The notes: generated by a model not told the origin, from the sequence alone. A DNA stretch of 14,558 bases from Pseudomonadota bacterium (GCA_023423675.1 JAFAFD010000237.1:1-14558), one strand, 5' to 3'. Positions 1 through 7,453 are shown, counted from the first letter of the stretch. Numbers and translations are program-made.

Positions 1-384
1 TGCGCAGCGGAACCTGATGGCATTCGCCTGGCTTGGCCTGGCGCTACCACAGCTGCGTCGATCCCTTCACTACCGCCGCAATGATGATCGGTAGCGCCGG
101 GCCATGCCCGGCGAGCGCAGCGGCACCTGATGGCATTCGCCAGGCATGGCCTGGCGCTACCACAGCTGCGTCGATCCCTTCACTACCGCCGCAATGATGA
201 TCGGTAGCGCCGGGCCATCCCGGCGAGCGCAGCGGCACCCGGAGGCCTTCGCCAGGCATGGCCTGGCGCTACCAAGGCTGCGTGGATCCCTTCGCTACCG
301 ACGCAAGGACGACTGGTAGCGCCGGGCCACGCACGGCGAGCGCAACGGCCCCTGATGACATCCGCCAGGCATGGCTGGCGCTAC
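1..384. repeat. Tandem ~113-bp units each carrying a GTAG palindrome dimer
   Basis: Three full units and the end of a fourth are visible. Unit starts (GCGCAGCGG or GCGCAACGG) lie at 2, 115, 227 and 340, giving periods of 113, 112 and 113 bp. Each unit holds an inverted pair: a left arm starting GTAGCGCCGGGCC and a right arm ending GCCTGGCGCTAC, or GGCTGGCGCTAC in the last unit. The dimers lie at 91-160, 204-272 and 316-384, with a right half at about 25-47. They match the SMAG (S. maltophilia GTAG) class of REP-like elements. The segments between dimers (CAGCTGCGTCGATCCCTTC and variants) are also repeated, so larger blocks were duplicated. The rightmost unit is the most diverged. No credible gene lies in this stretch. 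Confidence 0.9.
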
Positions 385-536
385 GTTCACGATGCGCTGG
401 CCGCCGCCCCGCCGTGCCTGCACCTGCACACGGCCCTCACACCGCCCCCGTCCAGCCGGCGCTATGCTCCGCCGGCGCGGGAGGCTGCCGCCCCACACGC
501 AGATCAGCGGTTTCAGCGTACCCCAACGAGGATTCC
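385..536 (+). promoter_or_regulatory. Upstream region of the Inh-type gene with candidate -10 and RBS
   Basis: This non-coding GC-rich stretch lies between the repeats and the inhibitor gene. A possible -10 hexamer TATGCT sits at 463-468 inside a GCCGGC...GCCGGC inverted repeat (455-460 and 471-476). I see no convincing -35. A purine-rich GAGGA at 528-532 lies 4 bases before the ATG at 537 and 7 before the ATG at 540. A similar CGCTATGCT occurs at 6359-6367 upstream of the peptidase gene, which mildly supports it as a genus-typical -10. Confidence 0.3.
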
Positions 537-1199
537 ATGATGGCCAAGCTCTTCCCGCATTACGGGCTGCTGGCGTTGTGCAGCCTTGCCCTCCCTGTCG
601 CTGCCGTGGCCCAGGACGCGTCGATCGGCTTCGGCCAGGACACCACCACCACGCAATCGTCCAGCAGCAGCTCGCAGACCACCGTCACCACCCAGTCGGA
701 CACCGGCACCGGCCAGGACGGCAGCGACCAGGCGCAGGGCGATTCCGACTTCGGCAACATGGGGTCGATGACCACCGAGACCACGACCACCGGCAGTTCG
801 CATTCGGAATCACGCAGCCACGGCTCCGACGTCGAAGTGGATATCGGCCGCGCCGACAACCGCGGTGATGACTGGGGCCATGGCCGCCACCGGGGTGGCC
901 CCCCGATCGACGACAGCGATCTGTTCGGCGACTGGACGCTGGGCCAGGAGAACGGCAGCAGCTGCACCATCACCCTGAAGGACAGCCAGTGGTTCGGCGG
1001 CTACGGCGCATGGGTGCCGGCTGGCTGCCCCGATGGCTTCTTCTCGGTCAACCGCTGGCTGCTGTCCGGCAATCAGCTGCTGCTGACCGACACCAACAAC
1101 CAGGTGATCGGCCGCTTCCGCCCGAGCGGTGGCGGACGCTGGTCGGGCCGCCGCGAGTCTGACGGCACCCGCATCTACCTCAACCCGCGGCAGCGCTGA
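537..1199 (+). CDS. Secreted Inh/AprI-family protease inhibitor with long low-complexity linker
   Basis: The protein has 220 aa. It starts ATG-ATG (537 or 540) after a GAGGA ribosome-binding site; the open frame runs further upstream, but only through repeat DNA. Residues 1-25 are a signal peptide with a likely AVA|Q cleavage, so the product is periplasmic or secreted. Residues about 30-115 are low complexity (runs of Thr, Ser and Gln, then Gly, Asp and His) and probably disordered. Residues about 128-217 look like the Inh beta-barrel domain: FGDWTLGQ, two cysteines (C143, C164) placed as for the family disulfide, and WLLSGNQLLL followed by a G-R-F-x-P segment. Known Inh proteins block serralysin-type zinc metalloproteases in the periplasm. 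No protease gene adjoins it, so the target is unknown. Family members are usually about 110-130 aa, so the ~90-residue linker is unusual. Confidence 0.8.
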   Translation: MMAKLFPHYGLLALCSLALPVAAVAQDASIGFGQDTTTTQSSSSSSQTTVTTQSDTGTGQDGSDQAQGDSDFGNMGSMTTETTTTGSSHSESRSHGSDVEVDIGRADNRGDDWGHGRHRGGPPIDDSDLFGDWTLGQENGSSCTITLKDSQWFGGYGAWVPAGCPDGFFSVNRWLLSGNQLLLTDTNNQVIGRFRPSGGGRWSGRRESDGTRIYLNPRQR

Positions 1200-1218
1200 G
1201 CGGACCGTATACGCGGCA

Positions 1219-1250
1219 CGGACACCCCCCATCGCACCATGGGGTGTCCG
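1219..1250 (+). terminator. Hairpin after the Inh-type gene
   Basis: CGGACACCCC (1219-1228) and GGGGTGTCCG (1241-1250) form a perfect 10-bp stem with a 12-nt loop, 20 bases after the stop codon of the inhibitor gene. There is no clear T-tract after it (TTCCACC). The ATG at 1239-1241 lies at the edge of the 3' arm. That makes it a poor start for the following transporter and favours the ATG at 1269. Confidence 0.6.
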
Positions 1251-1268
1251 TTCCACCTGCCCCCTGAC

Positions 1269-2219
1269 ATGGCCGCTCCCACAGGCTCACGCCTGGTCGT
1301 CTACGCCGCACTGTTCGGCAACCTTGCCATCGCCATCGCCAAGTTCGTCGCCGCCGGCATCTCCGGCAGTTCGGCCATGCTGAGCGAAGGCGTGCACTCG
1401 CTGGTCGATACGCTCAACGAAGTCCTGTTGCTGTACGGCCTGCACCGTGCCGAGAAGTCGCCCGACACGCTGCATCCGTTCGGCTATGGGCGTGAGCTGT
1501 ACTTCTGGAGCTTCATCGTCGCCCTGCTGGTGTTCGCCGCCGGCGCCGGTGTATCGGCCTACGAAGGCATCCAGCACATCCGCCATCCGCAGCCGGCCAC
1601 GAACCATGCCCTCAGCTACACGGTGCTGGGCGTATCGCTGCTGTTCGAGGGCAGCTCGTGGTACATCGCCCTGCGCGAATTCCGCCGCAGCAAGGGGTCG
1701 ATGGGCTACTTCGAGGCCTTCCGGCGCAGCAAGGATCCGTCCACCTTCACCGTCCTGCTGGAAGACAGCGCGGCGCTGCTCGGCCTGGGCTTCGCGCTCG
1801 CCGGACTGCTCGCTGCGCAGCTGTTGGACATGCCCGTGCTCGACGGGGTGGCCTCGCTGTGCATCGCCGCCGTGCTCGCGGTGACCGCCTTCCTGCTGGC
1901 CCGCGAAACCAAGGGCCTGCTGGTGGGTGAACCGGCGCACCCGGCGGTGGCACAGCGGATCATGGCGGTGGCGGTGACCGATCCCGACCTGCAGCGTGCC
2001 AATGGCGTGACCACCATGCAGATGGGCCCGGAACAGGTGGTGGCCATGCTCAGTGCCGAGTTCGAGGATGACCGCCGGACACCGCAGATCGAAGCCTGCA
2101 TCACCCGTATCGAGACGGCTGTCAAGGACGAATTTCCCGAACTGGTGGCACTGTTCGTCAAACCGCAGACCCCGGAAGTCTTCGCAGCACGGCAGGCCGC
2201 CTTGAAGAAACACACCTGA
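1269..2219 (+). CDS. Cation diffusion facilitator family transporter (ZnT9-like branch)
   Basis: The protein is 316 aa from the ATG at 1269. An in-frame ATG at 1239 would add 10 residues but falls within the terminator hairpin of the previous gene. It is an inner-membrane antiporter family that usually exports Zn2+ or other divalent metals for protons. Hydrophobic helices are visible at about residues 9-31, 36-57, 78-100, 116-135, 162-185 and 190-212, followed by a soluble C-terminal domain. TM2 has the metal-binding HxxxD pattern (H43, D47). TM5 has E165-D166 in LLEDSAALLG where classical zinc CDFs have HxxxD. The HPFGYGRE segment (69-76) and this ED pair resemble the SLC30A9/ZnT9-like branch. 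The substrate is therefore uncertain. There is no strong ribosome-binding site before 1269, so the start is moderately secure. Confidence 0.85.
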   Translation: MAAPTGSRLVVYAALFGNLAIAIAKFVAAGISGSSAMLSEGVHSLVDTLNEVLLLYGLHRAEKSPDTLHPFGYGRELYFWSFIVALLVFAAGAGVSAYEGIQHIRHPQPATNHALSYTVLGVSLLFEGSSWYIALREFRRSKGSMGYFEAFRRSKDPSTFTVLLEDSAALLGLGFALAGLLAAQLLDMPVLDGVASLCIAAVLAVTAFLLARETKGLLVGEPAHPAVAQRIMAVAVTDPDLQRANGVTTMQMGPEQVVAMLSAEFEDDRRTPQIEACITRIETAVKDEFPELVALFVKPQTPEVFAARQAALKKHT

Positions 2220-2277
2220 GACGCCCTCGGCCGACCTCACGCGGGCATCACCCGGGAACGCGGAATGCTAACAATTA

Positions 2278-2293
2278 CCCCACTAGCGTGGGG
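2278..2293 (+). terminator. Short GC hairpin between the transporter and the GGDEF gene
   Basis: CCCCAC-TAGC-GTGGGG is a perfect 6-bp stem with a 4-nt loop, 58 bases after the transporter stop. It is not followed by a T-tract. A GTG codon in frame with the next gene lies in its 3' arm (2288), so that GTG is an unlikely start. Confidence 0.4.
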
Positions 2294-2332
2294 CCTGCCC
2301 CGCCCTTCCCTGCAGAAGCCAGCGCGCCAGTT

Positions 2333-4078
2333 ATGGATGAAGCTTTCCGACTTTGCGAGATCGACCGCCTGGGAGTGCTCGACACTCCGTCCGAACCCGT
2401 CTTCGATGCGATCGTCGCCGCCGCCCAGGCTGCCACCGGCATGCCGATGGGGCTGATTTCCATCGTTGCCGAGCACCGGCAATGGTTCAAGGCCAACATC
2501 GGCCTGCCGGACACCAGCGAAACGCCGCGCGATATCTCCTTCTGCACGCACGCCATCGAGCGCGATGCACTGATGGAGATCCCCGACGCGCGCCAGGATC
2601 CGCTGTTCGCCAGCAACCCGCTGGTCACGGGCGGGCCGCGCATTCGCCATTACGCCGGCATCCCGCTCAGTAGCGCGCAGGGCGCACGCATCGGAACCCT
2701 GTGTCTGTTCGATACGATGCCCGGCGTCCTTTCGCCCTCGCAGCGCGAACTGATGGTGCACCTTGGCCGGGTCACTACCCAGGTACTGGAACAGCGCGCC
2801 ACGCTGCTGCAGAAAGTCGACCAGGCGCAGCACCTGCACAGCGACCTCAAGCGCAGCGAGGATTTCCTCGAACGCACCAACACCGCGGCCAAGGTCGGTG
2901 GCTGGGAACTGGACCTGACCAGCAACGAGGTGCGCTGGACCCGTGAAACCAAGCAGATCCATGGCGTGCGCGCCAACTACCAGCCGACCCTGGACAGCGC
3001 CCTCTCGTTCTACCGCGAGGACAGCCGCGCCATCATCCGGGCCTCGGTGCAGCGCTGCATCGACGCCGGCACGCCGTGGGAAGTGCAGCTGCCGATGTCC
3101 ACCGCCGACGGCCGCGCGATCTGGACGCGCGTGGTCGGCAGCCGCCAGCAGGTCGAGGGGCGGCCACGCCTGGTCGGGGCCATCCAGGACATCACCGAGG
3201 AACGCGCCGTGCTGGACGCACTGGAGGCCAGCGAAGTGCGCTACCGCCGCCTGTTCCACTACAGCCTGGGCCTGATCTGCACGCACACCCTCGACGGGAC
3301 AGTCACCTCGGTGAACCCGGCCGCTGTGCAGTCGCTGGGGTTCCCCGAGAGCCAGATGGTCGGCCGCAGCCTCTGCGACCTGATGCCTGCGGACAAGCGC
3401 GACGCCTTCAAGGCCTACCTGGCGCGGATCGAGAGCAACCACACCGATGCCGGCGTGATCGAGCTGATCGCCGCCGATGGCAGCCGCCGCTACTGGGCCT
3501 ACAACAACGTCCTCGACAGCGAGGCACACCCACCCTTCGTGCTCGGCCACGCGCAGGATGTCACCGCGTTGCGACAGCAGGAAGAGCGTCTGCGCGAACT
3601 GTCCCAGCGCGACCCGTTGACCCTGTGCCACAACCGCCGCTACCTGCACCGGCTGGAACAGCTGGAGACCGAATCCTGGGCCTGCGTGGTGTTCGACCTG
3701 GACCACTTCAAGCAGGTCAATGACACCCAGGGCCATCGTCGCGGCGATGCCATCCTCGTCGAGTTCGCGGCCTTCCTGCGCTCGCCGCTAGGTGCCGGGG
3801 AAAGCGAAGTCAGGCTGGGCGGCGATGAATTCATGGTGGTGCTGATCCAGCCGGCCCGCGAGCGCCTGCAGGCGCTGCTGGACTGGTACGAGCAGAACGC
3901 CGGACTCGCCCCGATCGCGTTCTCCATGGGCGCGGCCACGCATGCCCGTGGCGAGCTGGTCGCCGACACCATCCATCGCGCCGACAACGGCCTGTACAGC
4001 ACCCGCGAGCGGGTCCGCCGGGTCCAGCGCGAAGATGACGCCGTGATGCCGGGGACGTCCGCGTCCACATCCGATTGA
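2333..4078 (+). CDS. GAF-PAS-PAS-GGDEF diguanylate cyclase
   Basis: The protein is 581 aa from the ATG at 2333. An in-frame GTG at 2288 would add 15 residues but lies in a hairpin. It has no membrane segment or signal peptide, so it is probably a cytosolic sensor that makes c-di-GMP from two GTP. Order: GAF domain about 7-165 (begins LGVLDTPSEPVFD, with FCTHAI and IPDARQDP typical of this GAF group), a short coiled linker, PAS1 about 184-292 (GGWELDL to GAIQDITEE), PAS2 about 300-410 (ending GHAQDVTALRQQ), then GGDEF from about 427. The active-site motif GGDEF is intact at 496-500, and FDLDHFKQVND binds metal and nucleotide. The usual DPLTGLxNRR reads DPLTLCHNRR. No RxxD inhibitory site stands five residues before GGDEF, so product inhibition may be absent. 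The signal sensed is unknown. No EAL domain follows. Confidence 0.9.
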   Translation: MDEAFRLCEIDRLGVLDTPSEPVFDAIVAAAQAATGMPMGLISIVAEHRQWFKANIGLPDTSETPRDISFCTHAIERDALMEIPDARQDPLFASNPLVTGGPRIRHYAGIPLSSAQGARIGTLCLFDTMPGVLSPSQRELMVHLGRVTTQVLEQRATLLQKVDQAQHLHSDLKRSEDFLERTNTAAKVGGWELDLTSNEVRWTRETKQIHGVRANYQPTLDSALSFYREDSRAIIRASVQRCIDAGTPWEVQLPMSTADGRAIWTRVVGSRQQVEGRPRLVGAIQDITEERAVLDALEASEVRYRRLFHYSLGLICTHTLDGTVTSVNPAAVQSLGFPESQMVGRSLCDLMPADKRDAFKAYLARIESNHTDAGVIELIAADGSRRYWAYNNVLDSEAHPPFVLGHAQDVTALRQQEERLRELSQRDPLTLCHNRRYLHRLEQLETESWACVVFDLDHFKQVNDTQGHRRGDAILVEFAAFLRSPLGAGESEVRLGGDEFMVVLIQPARERLQALLDWYEQNAGLAPIAFSMGAATHARGELVADTIHRADNGLYSTRERVRRVQREDDAVMPGTSASTSD

Positions 4079-4090
4079 GCCTTCCATCAC

Positions 4091-4113
4091 GCCCGGCAGC
4101 CAGCGCTGCGGGC
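4091..4113 (+). terminator. Hairpin after the GGDEF gene
   Basis: GCCC-g-GCAGC pairs with GCTGCGGGC around a CAGC loop (9 bp with one bulged G), 12 bases after the stop codon. It lacks a T-tract. A T6 run at 4163-4168 is too far away to belong to it. Confidence 0.4.
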
Positions 4114-4226
4114 ACCCTGTCAGAAGGTTCTACGGAGACAGTGCCAAGCCGAATACCGGTCGTTTTTTCGTATTGGCTCTCGATGCAGACAGGGACCCGG
4201 CAGGCGCCATCGCGCAGGTCCGTTCG

Positions 4227-4445
4227 ATGGCACTGCGCTGCGAAGCCTGCGGTGAGGTCACCCGCACCGATGGTGCACAGATCGCGCGTTTGGATGGCGG
4301 CACCATCCTCGCCTGCACCCATTGCGGCGCGACCCAGGCCGTGGCCAATGCGCGGCTGGAGGAGTGCGATCACGTAATGGCCGTCACCTCGCCGGCCATC
4401 GCCGCTACAGGAGGGTTGCCGCTGCCAGGGCGAGGACGTGGCTGA
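4227..4445 (+). CDS. Small zinc-ribbon protein, function unknown
   Basis: The protein is 72 aa from the ATG at 4227. Two CxxC knuckles, CEAC (residues 5-8) and CTHC (30-33), flank a short strand-rich segment and make a classic zinc ribbon that would bind one structural Zn2+. Third codon positions are strongly G/C through the frame, as in neighbouring genes, so the frame is coding. The start is uncertain: the frame stays open upstream to a TTG at 4173 (90 aa), with no good ribosome-binding site in either case; CAGGT lies about 8 bases before 4227. The C-terminal ~25 residues look unstructured. It stands alone between the GGDEF gene and the convergent glycosylase gene. I do not recognise a named family. 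Confidence 0.6.
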   Translation: MALRCEACGEVTRTDGAQIARLDGGTILACTHCGATQAVANARLEECDHVMAVTSPAIAATGGLPLPGRGRG

Positions 4446-4452
4446 CCGTGGT

Positions 4453-4469
4453 GGCGCCGCTCAGGCGCC
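4453..4469. terminator. Possible bidirectional hairpin between convergent genes
   Basis: GGCGCC (4453-4458) and GGCGCC (4464-4469) can pair around a 5-nt loop that contains the stop codon of the minus-strand glycosylase gene. Both the zinc-ribbon gene (plus) and the glycosylase gene (minus) end here, within 16 bases of each other. The stem is short and such pairs are common at this GC content. Confidence 0.3.
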
Positions 4470-5570
4470 GCTGCCTGGCCCGTGCAGGAAGTCGTCCACG
4501 CGCTGCAGTTCGTCGTCCAGCGCCGCGCGGAACGCCGCCTCGCGCGGCGCCTTGCCAGTGACGTAACCCAACGCCGGCTGCAGGCGGCCTTCGGGCACGG
4601 TGATGTTGGCCCAGCCGATGATCTGGTCGCGCCACAGCAGCGGCAGTGCGTAGTAACCGAAGCGGCGCTTCGCTGCGGGCGTATAGGCCTCGAACTTGTA
4701 GGTCCAGCCCCAGAGCAGTTGGAAGCGGCGACGATCCCATGCCACCGGATCGAATGGGGCCAGCAGGCGAACCTGCTCGTCCACGGCGAAGCGCCGCGAG
4801 CGCGGATTCTCTCCCGCCGGCCAGTACCAGGTCGTCCCGTCGACAACGGCGCTGGCCAGCGTGTGCCGGGCGTCGCGCAGCGCCTGCTGCAGCGGTGCCG
4901 CCAGGTGCGGCGCGCCATAGCCAAGCAGGCGCACCAGGTAGGTCAGGCTGGCGGCCGGTAGGGGCGCGTACTTGCGCACCACCAGGTCGACCAGCGCGGC
5001 GGCACGCTGCGCCTGCGCGGCCGCGCCGGTGTCTGCCTGCGGGTGGTCGGCCACGCTGTAGATGCGTGTTCCGCTGTCGCGCCGCTGCACGCGCAGCATG
5101 CCGCGGTAGTGCATGCCATCGAGCAGATGGGTGCTGGCGTTGCTGGTGCCGCCCCAGTAGTTGGTCACCCGGCCATGCGCGAAGGCCTGGTCCACCTCGC
5201 GGGGATGCACGCTGCCACGTGCCTGCACGAATTCGAGCACCTCGGCCGCCTTGCGGCGGGTCGCCGCATCCCAGACCCGCGATGAGACCCGCGGGTGCAT
5301 CAGCGCCAGCAGTTCGCGCGGCAGAAAGCCATAGTTGACCAGGCAGTCTTCTTCCACCGGCAGGCGCGCGTAGCGTCGTTCCAGATCACCGGCCCGATAG
5401 CCCTTGACCCTATGGCGCAGGGTCAGATCCTGGGCGCGGGCCGGTGCCCGGATGGGATCGGCCTGCACGAACCCGAGGCGACGGATGGCCGCCAGCAGGG
5501 TCGTCGGCCTAAACAGCGTGCGCGCTACGGCGTAACGGCGCAGATCATCGAGGGTCGGCGTGGCGGGCAT
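4461..5570 (-). CDS. YcaQ/AlkZ-like winged-helix DNA glycosylase
   Basis: The protein has 369 aa and belongs to the HTH_42 (formerly DUF1006) family of winged-helix glycosylases. Members excise alkylated bases or unhook interstrand crosslinks. The N-terminal region LRRYAVARTLF and the catalytic-motif segment GFVQADPI (Q36-A-D38) are present. As I recall, a Q-x-D motif marks the YcaQ-like subfamily and Q-x-Q the antibiotic-cluster AlkZ subfamily, so a housekeeping repair role is more likely than self-resistance. Further family signatures are NYWGGTSNASTHLLDGMHYRGML (~155-177), the LLAPFDPVAWDRRRF block (~269-283) and a YYALPLLW segment (~306-313). The ATG has AGGG four bases upstream. It begins 20 bases after the TraX-family gene on the same strand, so the two are probably co-transcribed. 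Confidence 0.85.
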   Translation of the reverse strand: MPATPTLDDLRRYAVARTLFRPTTLLAAIRRLGFVQADPIRAPARAQDLTLRHRVKGYRAGDLERRYARLPVEEDCLVNYGFLPRELLALMHPRVSSRVWDAATRRKAAEVLEFVQARGSVHPREVDQAFAHGRVTNYWGGTSNASTHLLDGMHYRGMLRVQRRDSGTRIYSVADHPQADTGAAAQAQRAAALVDLVVRKYAPLPAASLTYLVRLLGYGAPHLAAPLQQALRDARHTLASAVVDGTTWYWPAGENPRSRRFAVDEQVRLLAPFDPVAWDRRRFQLLWGWTYKFEAYTPAAKRRFGYYALPLLWRDQIIGWANITVPEGRLQPALGYVTGKAPREAAFRAALDDELQRVDDFLHGPGSGA

Positions 5571-5590
5571 GCCCTATTGTCGGCCATCGC

Positions 5591-6262
5591 TCAGCGGCCG
5601 GCCACCATCGCATAGCCTGCCAGCACCGCCAGATGGCCCACGTAGTAGAGGTAGAACGACCAGCGCCAGCGCGGCACCCGCCACGGCACCCGGGCCAATG
5701 CGCACAGCAGCGGCACCGCCAGCAGCGCCCAGCCGTTGCCATTGGTCCAGCACAGCGCGGCCAAGGCCGGCAGCGGCAGCCACCACAGCCGGTTGCGGAA
5801 CGCGATCCAGCCCAGCACCACCAGCGCCACGCCCGCCCACTGGTAGTCGACCAGCATCGGCAGCACGCCGCCCGCCAGCAGTATCAGCCAGGCCCGGCCC
5901 TGCTCCAGCGCGAGCACGGCCAGCGCCGCAACGGCGAAGGTCAGCAGGATGTTCAATGGAAGCGGCTGCCCGAAGGCCAGCAGATGCAGCGGCTGGGCGA
6001 TCGCGCCCCAGAGCAGCAGGCGCCGGATCGATTTGCCGAGGTCAGCGCCGGGCTGGGCCAGGTTGCAGGCCATCACCAGGGCGAACAGCGGAAACGCGAC
6101 GCGCCCCAGCTCGCTGACAACCGGCACATAGCCACCGAACACAACCTTGGCGACGTGGTCGCCGGTCATCAGCAGCAGCGCGATCCACTTCAGCAGCTCG
6201 CGTCCGCCACTGCTGAGCGTATACGGCACTGCGGCCTGCTTCGCTGCATCCTGCTGGTCCAT
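5591..6262 (-). CDS. TraX-family membrane protein
   Basis: The protein has 223 aa and is highly hydrophobic, with about seven or eight membrane segments from residue 22 onward. The opening LLKWIALLLMTGDHVAKV and the following LGRVAFPLFALVMACNL match the TraX family. Its namesake N-acetylates F pilin, but most chromosomal homologues are uncharacterised inner-membrane, acyltransferase-like proteins. There are no conjugation genes nearby, so a pilin role should not be assumed. The start is supported by a CCAGGAACGGC leader before the ATG. It is the promoter-proximal gene of a two-gene minus-strand unit with the glycosylase, and is divergent from the peptidase gene. Confidence 0.85.
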   Translation of the reverse strand: MDQQDAAKQAAVPYTLSSGGRELLKWIALLLMTGDHVAKVVFGGYVPVVSELGRVAFPLFALVMACNLAQPGADLGKSIRRLLLWGAIAQPLHLLAFGQPLPLNILLTFAVAALAVLALEQGRAWLILLAGGVLPMLVDYQWAGVALVVLGWIAFRNRLWWLPLPALAALCWTNGNGWALLAVPLLCALARVPWRVPRWRWSFYLYYVGHLAVLAGYAMVAGR

Positions 6263-6393
6263 GCCGTTCCTGGAGTGATGGTGGCCTGCGCGCGCGGCCG
6301 TTCCTGTACGCCGAGGATACTGGAACCACGCGCGATGCGACGCCGTCCGACCGGCACCGCTATGCTTGTCGTTCCTGCTCGTGAGACACCGCC
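6263..6393. promoter_or_regulatory. Divergent intergenic region between TraX-family and pip genes
   Basis: This 131-bp region must hold promoters for both directions. On the plus strand a TATGCT (6361-6366) lies 27 bases before the peptidase ATG. It shares the context CGCTATGCT with a site upstream of the inhibitor gene. I cannot identify a convincing -35 or the minus-strand promoter. Confidence 0.3.
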
Positions 6394-7350
6394 ATGCGTA
6401 CGCTCTTTCCGCCGATCACGCCTTACCGCGAGCACCGCCTTGCCGTGGATGCGCTGCATACGCTGCATATCGAGGAATGCGGCAACCCGGAGGGCATCCC
6501 CGCCGTGTTCCTGCATGGTGGCCCCGGGGCCGGCGTCTCGCCCACACATCGCCGCTTCTTCGACCCGGCGCGCTACCGCATCGTACTGATCGACCAGCGC
6601 GGCTGCGGCCGTTCCACGCCGTTCGGCGAACTGCGTGACAACACCACCGCGCACCTGGTCGAGGACATCGAGCGGGTGCGTGAGCACCTCGGCATTGAAC
6701 GCTGGCTGGTGTTCGGCGGCTCCTGGGGCTCCACGCTGGCGCTGGCCTACGCACAGGCCCACCCCGAGCGCGCGACCGGCGTGATCGTGCGCGGTGTGTA
6801 TCTGGGCCGCGCCGAGGAGAACGCCTGGTTCGCCGAGGCGGACGGCGGCGCCCGCTGGATCTTCCCGGAACGCTGGGCGCGCTACGAGGCGCATATTCCG
6901 GAGGACGAGCGTGGCAACCTGATTGCCGCGTACTGGAAGCGGCTGGACAGTGCCGACCCTGCCACGCGCATTGCCGCGGGCCTCGCCTGGCTGGGGTGGG
7001 AAGACCACGCCGCCACGCTGGTGCACAATGTCGATGCGGTCTCCGATGCCGATCCGCTGGATACGCTGGCCAAGGCCCGCATCGAGGCGCACTACTTCCG
7101 CCACAACGCATTTCTCGAGCACGGGCAGCTGCTGCGCGACGTCGATCGCATCCGCCATCTGCCCGCGGTGATCGTGCAGGGGCGCTACGACATCATCTGC
7201 CCGGCCCGCAGCGCCTGGGACCTGTCCTGCGCCTGGCCGGAAGCCCGGCTGGAGATGGTGCTGTCCGGGCACAGCGCGACCGAGCCGGCCACCACCGACG
7301 CGCTGATCCGCGCGACCGACGCCTTCGCTGATGGTTCCGCACATCCGTAG
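6394..7350 (+). CDS. pip: Proline iminopeptidase (alpha/beta hydrolase, family S33)
   Basis: The protein has 318 aa, the usual length for the bacterial enzyme, with no signal peptide, so it is cytosolic. It removes N-terminal proline from peptides. Family signatures run in order: LHGGPGAG oxyanion-hole loop, DQRGCGRS, nucleophile elbow GGSWGS with S110, acid D266 in QGRYDIICP, and catalytic H293 in SGHSA. The cap domain lies between the nucleophile and the acid. The gene ends in the TAG of a GTAG palindrome (7347-7369), which therefore sits directly on the 3' end and may act as its terminator or mRNA stabiliser. Upstream it is divergent from the TraX-family gene. Confidence 0.95.
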   Translation: MRTLFPPITPYREHRLAVDALHTLHIEECGNPEGIPAVFLHGGPGAGVSPTHRRFFDPARYRIVLIDQRGCGRSTPFGELRDNTTAHLVEDIERVREHLGIERWLVFGGSWGSTLALAYAQAHPERATGVIVRGVYLGRAEENAWFAEADGGARWIFPERWARYEAHIPEDERGNLIAAYWKRLDSADPATRIAAGLAWLGWEDHAATLVHNVDAVSDADPLDTLAKARIEAHYFRHNAFLEHGQLLRDVDRIRHLPAVIVQGRYDIICPARSAWDLSCAWPEARLEMVLSGHSATEPATTDALIRATDAFADGSAHP

Positions 7351-7420
7351 ATCCACGCCACGCGTGGATGGCGTTCGCCACGCATCGCGCGAAAGGCAGC
7401 CGAGCATGGCTCGGCTCTAC
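7347..7420. repeat. GTAG...CTAC dimer overlapping the pip stop codon
   Basis: The left half is GTAG plus an ATCCACGC-cac-GCGTGGAT stem (7347-7369). The right half is AGCCGAGC-atg-GCTCGGCT followed by CTAC (7398-7420), the reverse complement of a second GTAG subtype. This is a mixed-subtype SMAG/REP-like dimer. Its first TAG is the pip stop codon. Confidence 0.85.
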
Positions 7421-7453
7421 AGGACGGGCGACCGACGCGTTCGCGAGCGGTTG

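Noticed and set aside
44..259. 71-codon minus-strand frame in the left repeats
   Set aside because: It is a translation of the tandem GTAG units themselves and repeats with them; there is no independent coding evidence.
1..384. CRISPR array
   Set aside because: Units are ~113 bp, spacers are themselves repeated, and cores are GTAG palindrome dimers; no cas genes are present.
2237..3736. 499-codon minus-strand frame opposite the GGDEF gene
   Set aside because: Same type of antisense shadow; composition is biased and the plus strand encodes clear GAF, PAS and GGDEF domains.
4146..4178. CCgAATAC...GTATTGG imperfect inverted repeat with a T6 run
   Set aside because: Weak arms with a bulge and a large loop; the T6 run lies in the loop rather than after the stem, so it is not a convincing terminator or operator.
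5591..6262. Conjugation or plasmid origin suggested by the TraX name
   Set aside because: No other transfer genes, relaxase or oriT-like features are present, and TraX homologues are common on chromosomes.
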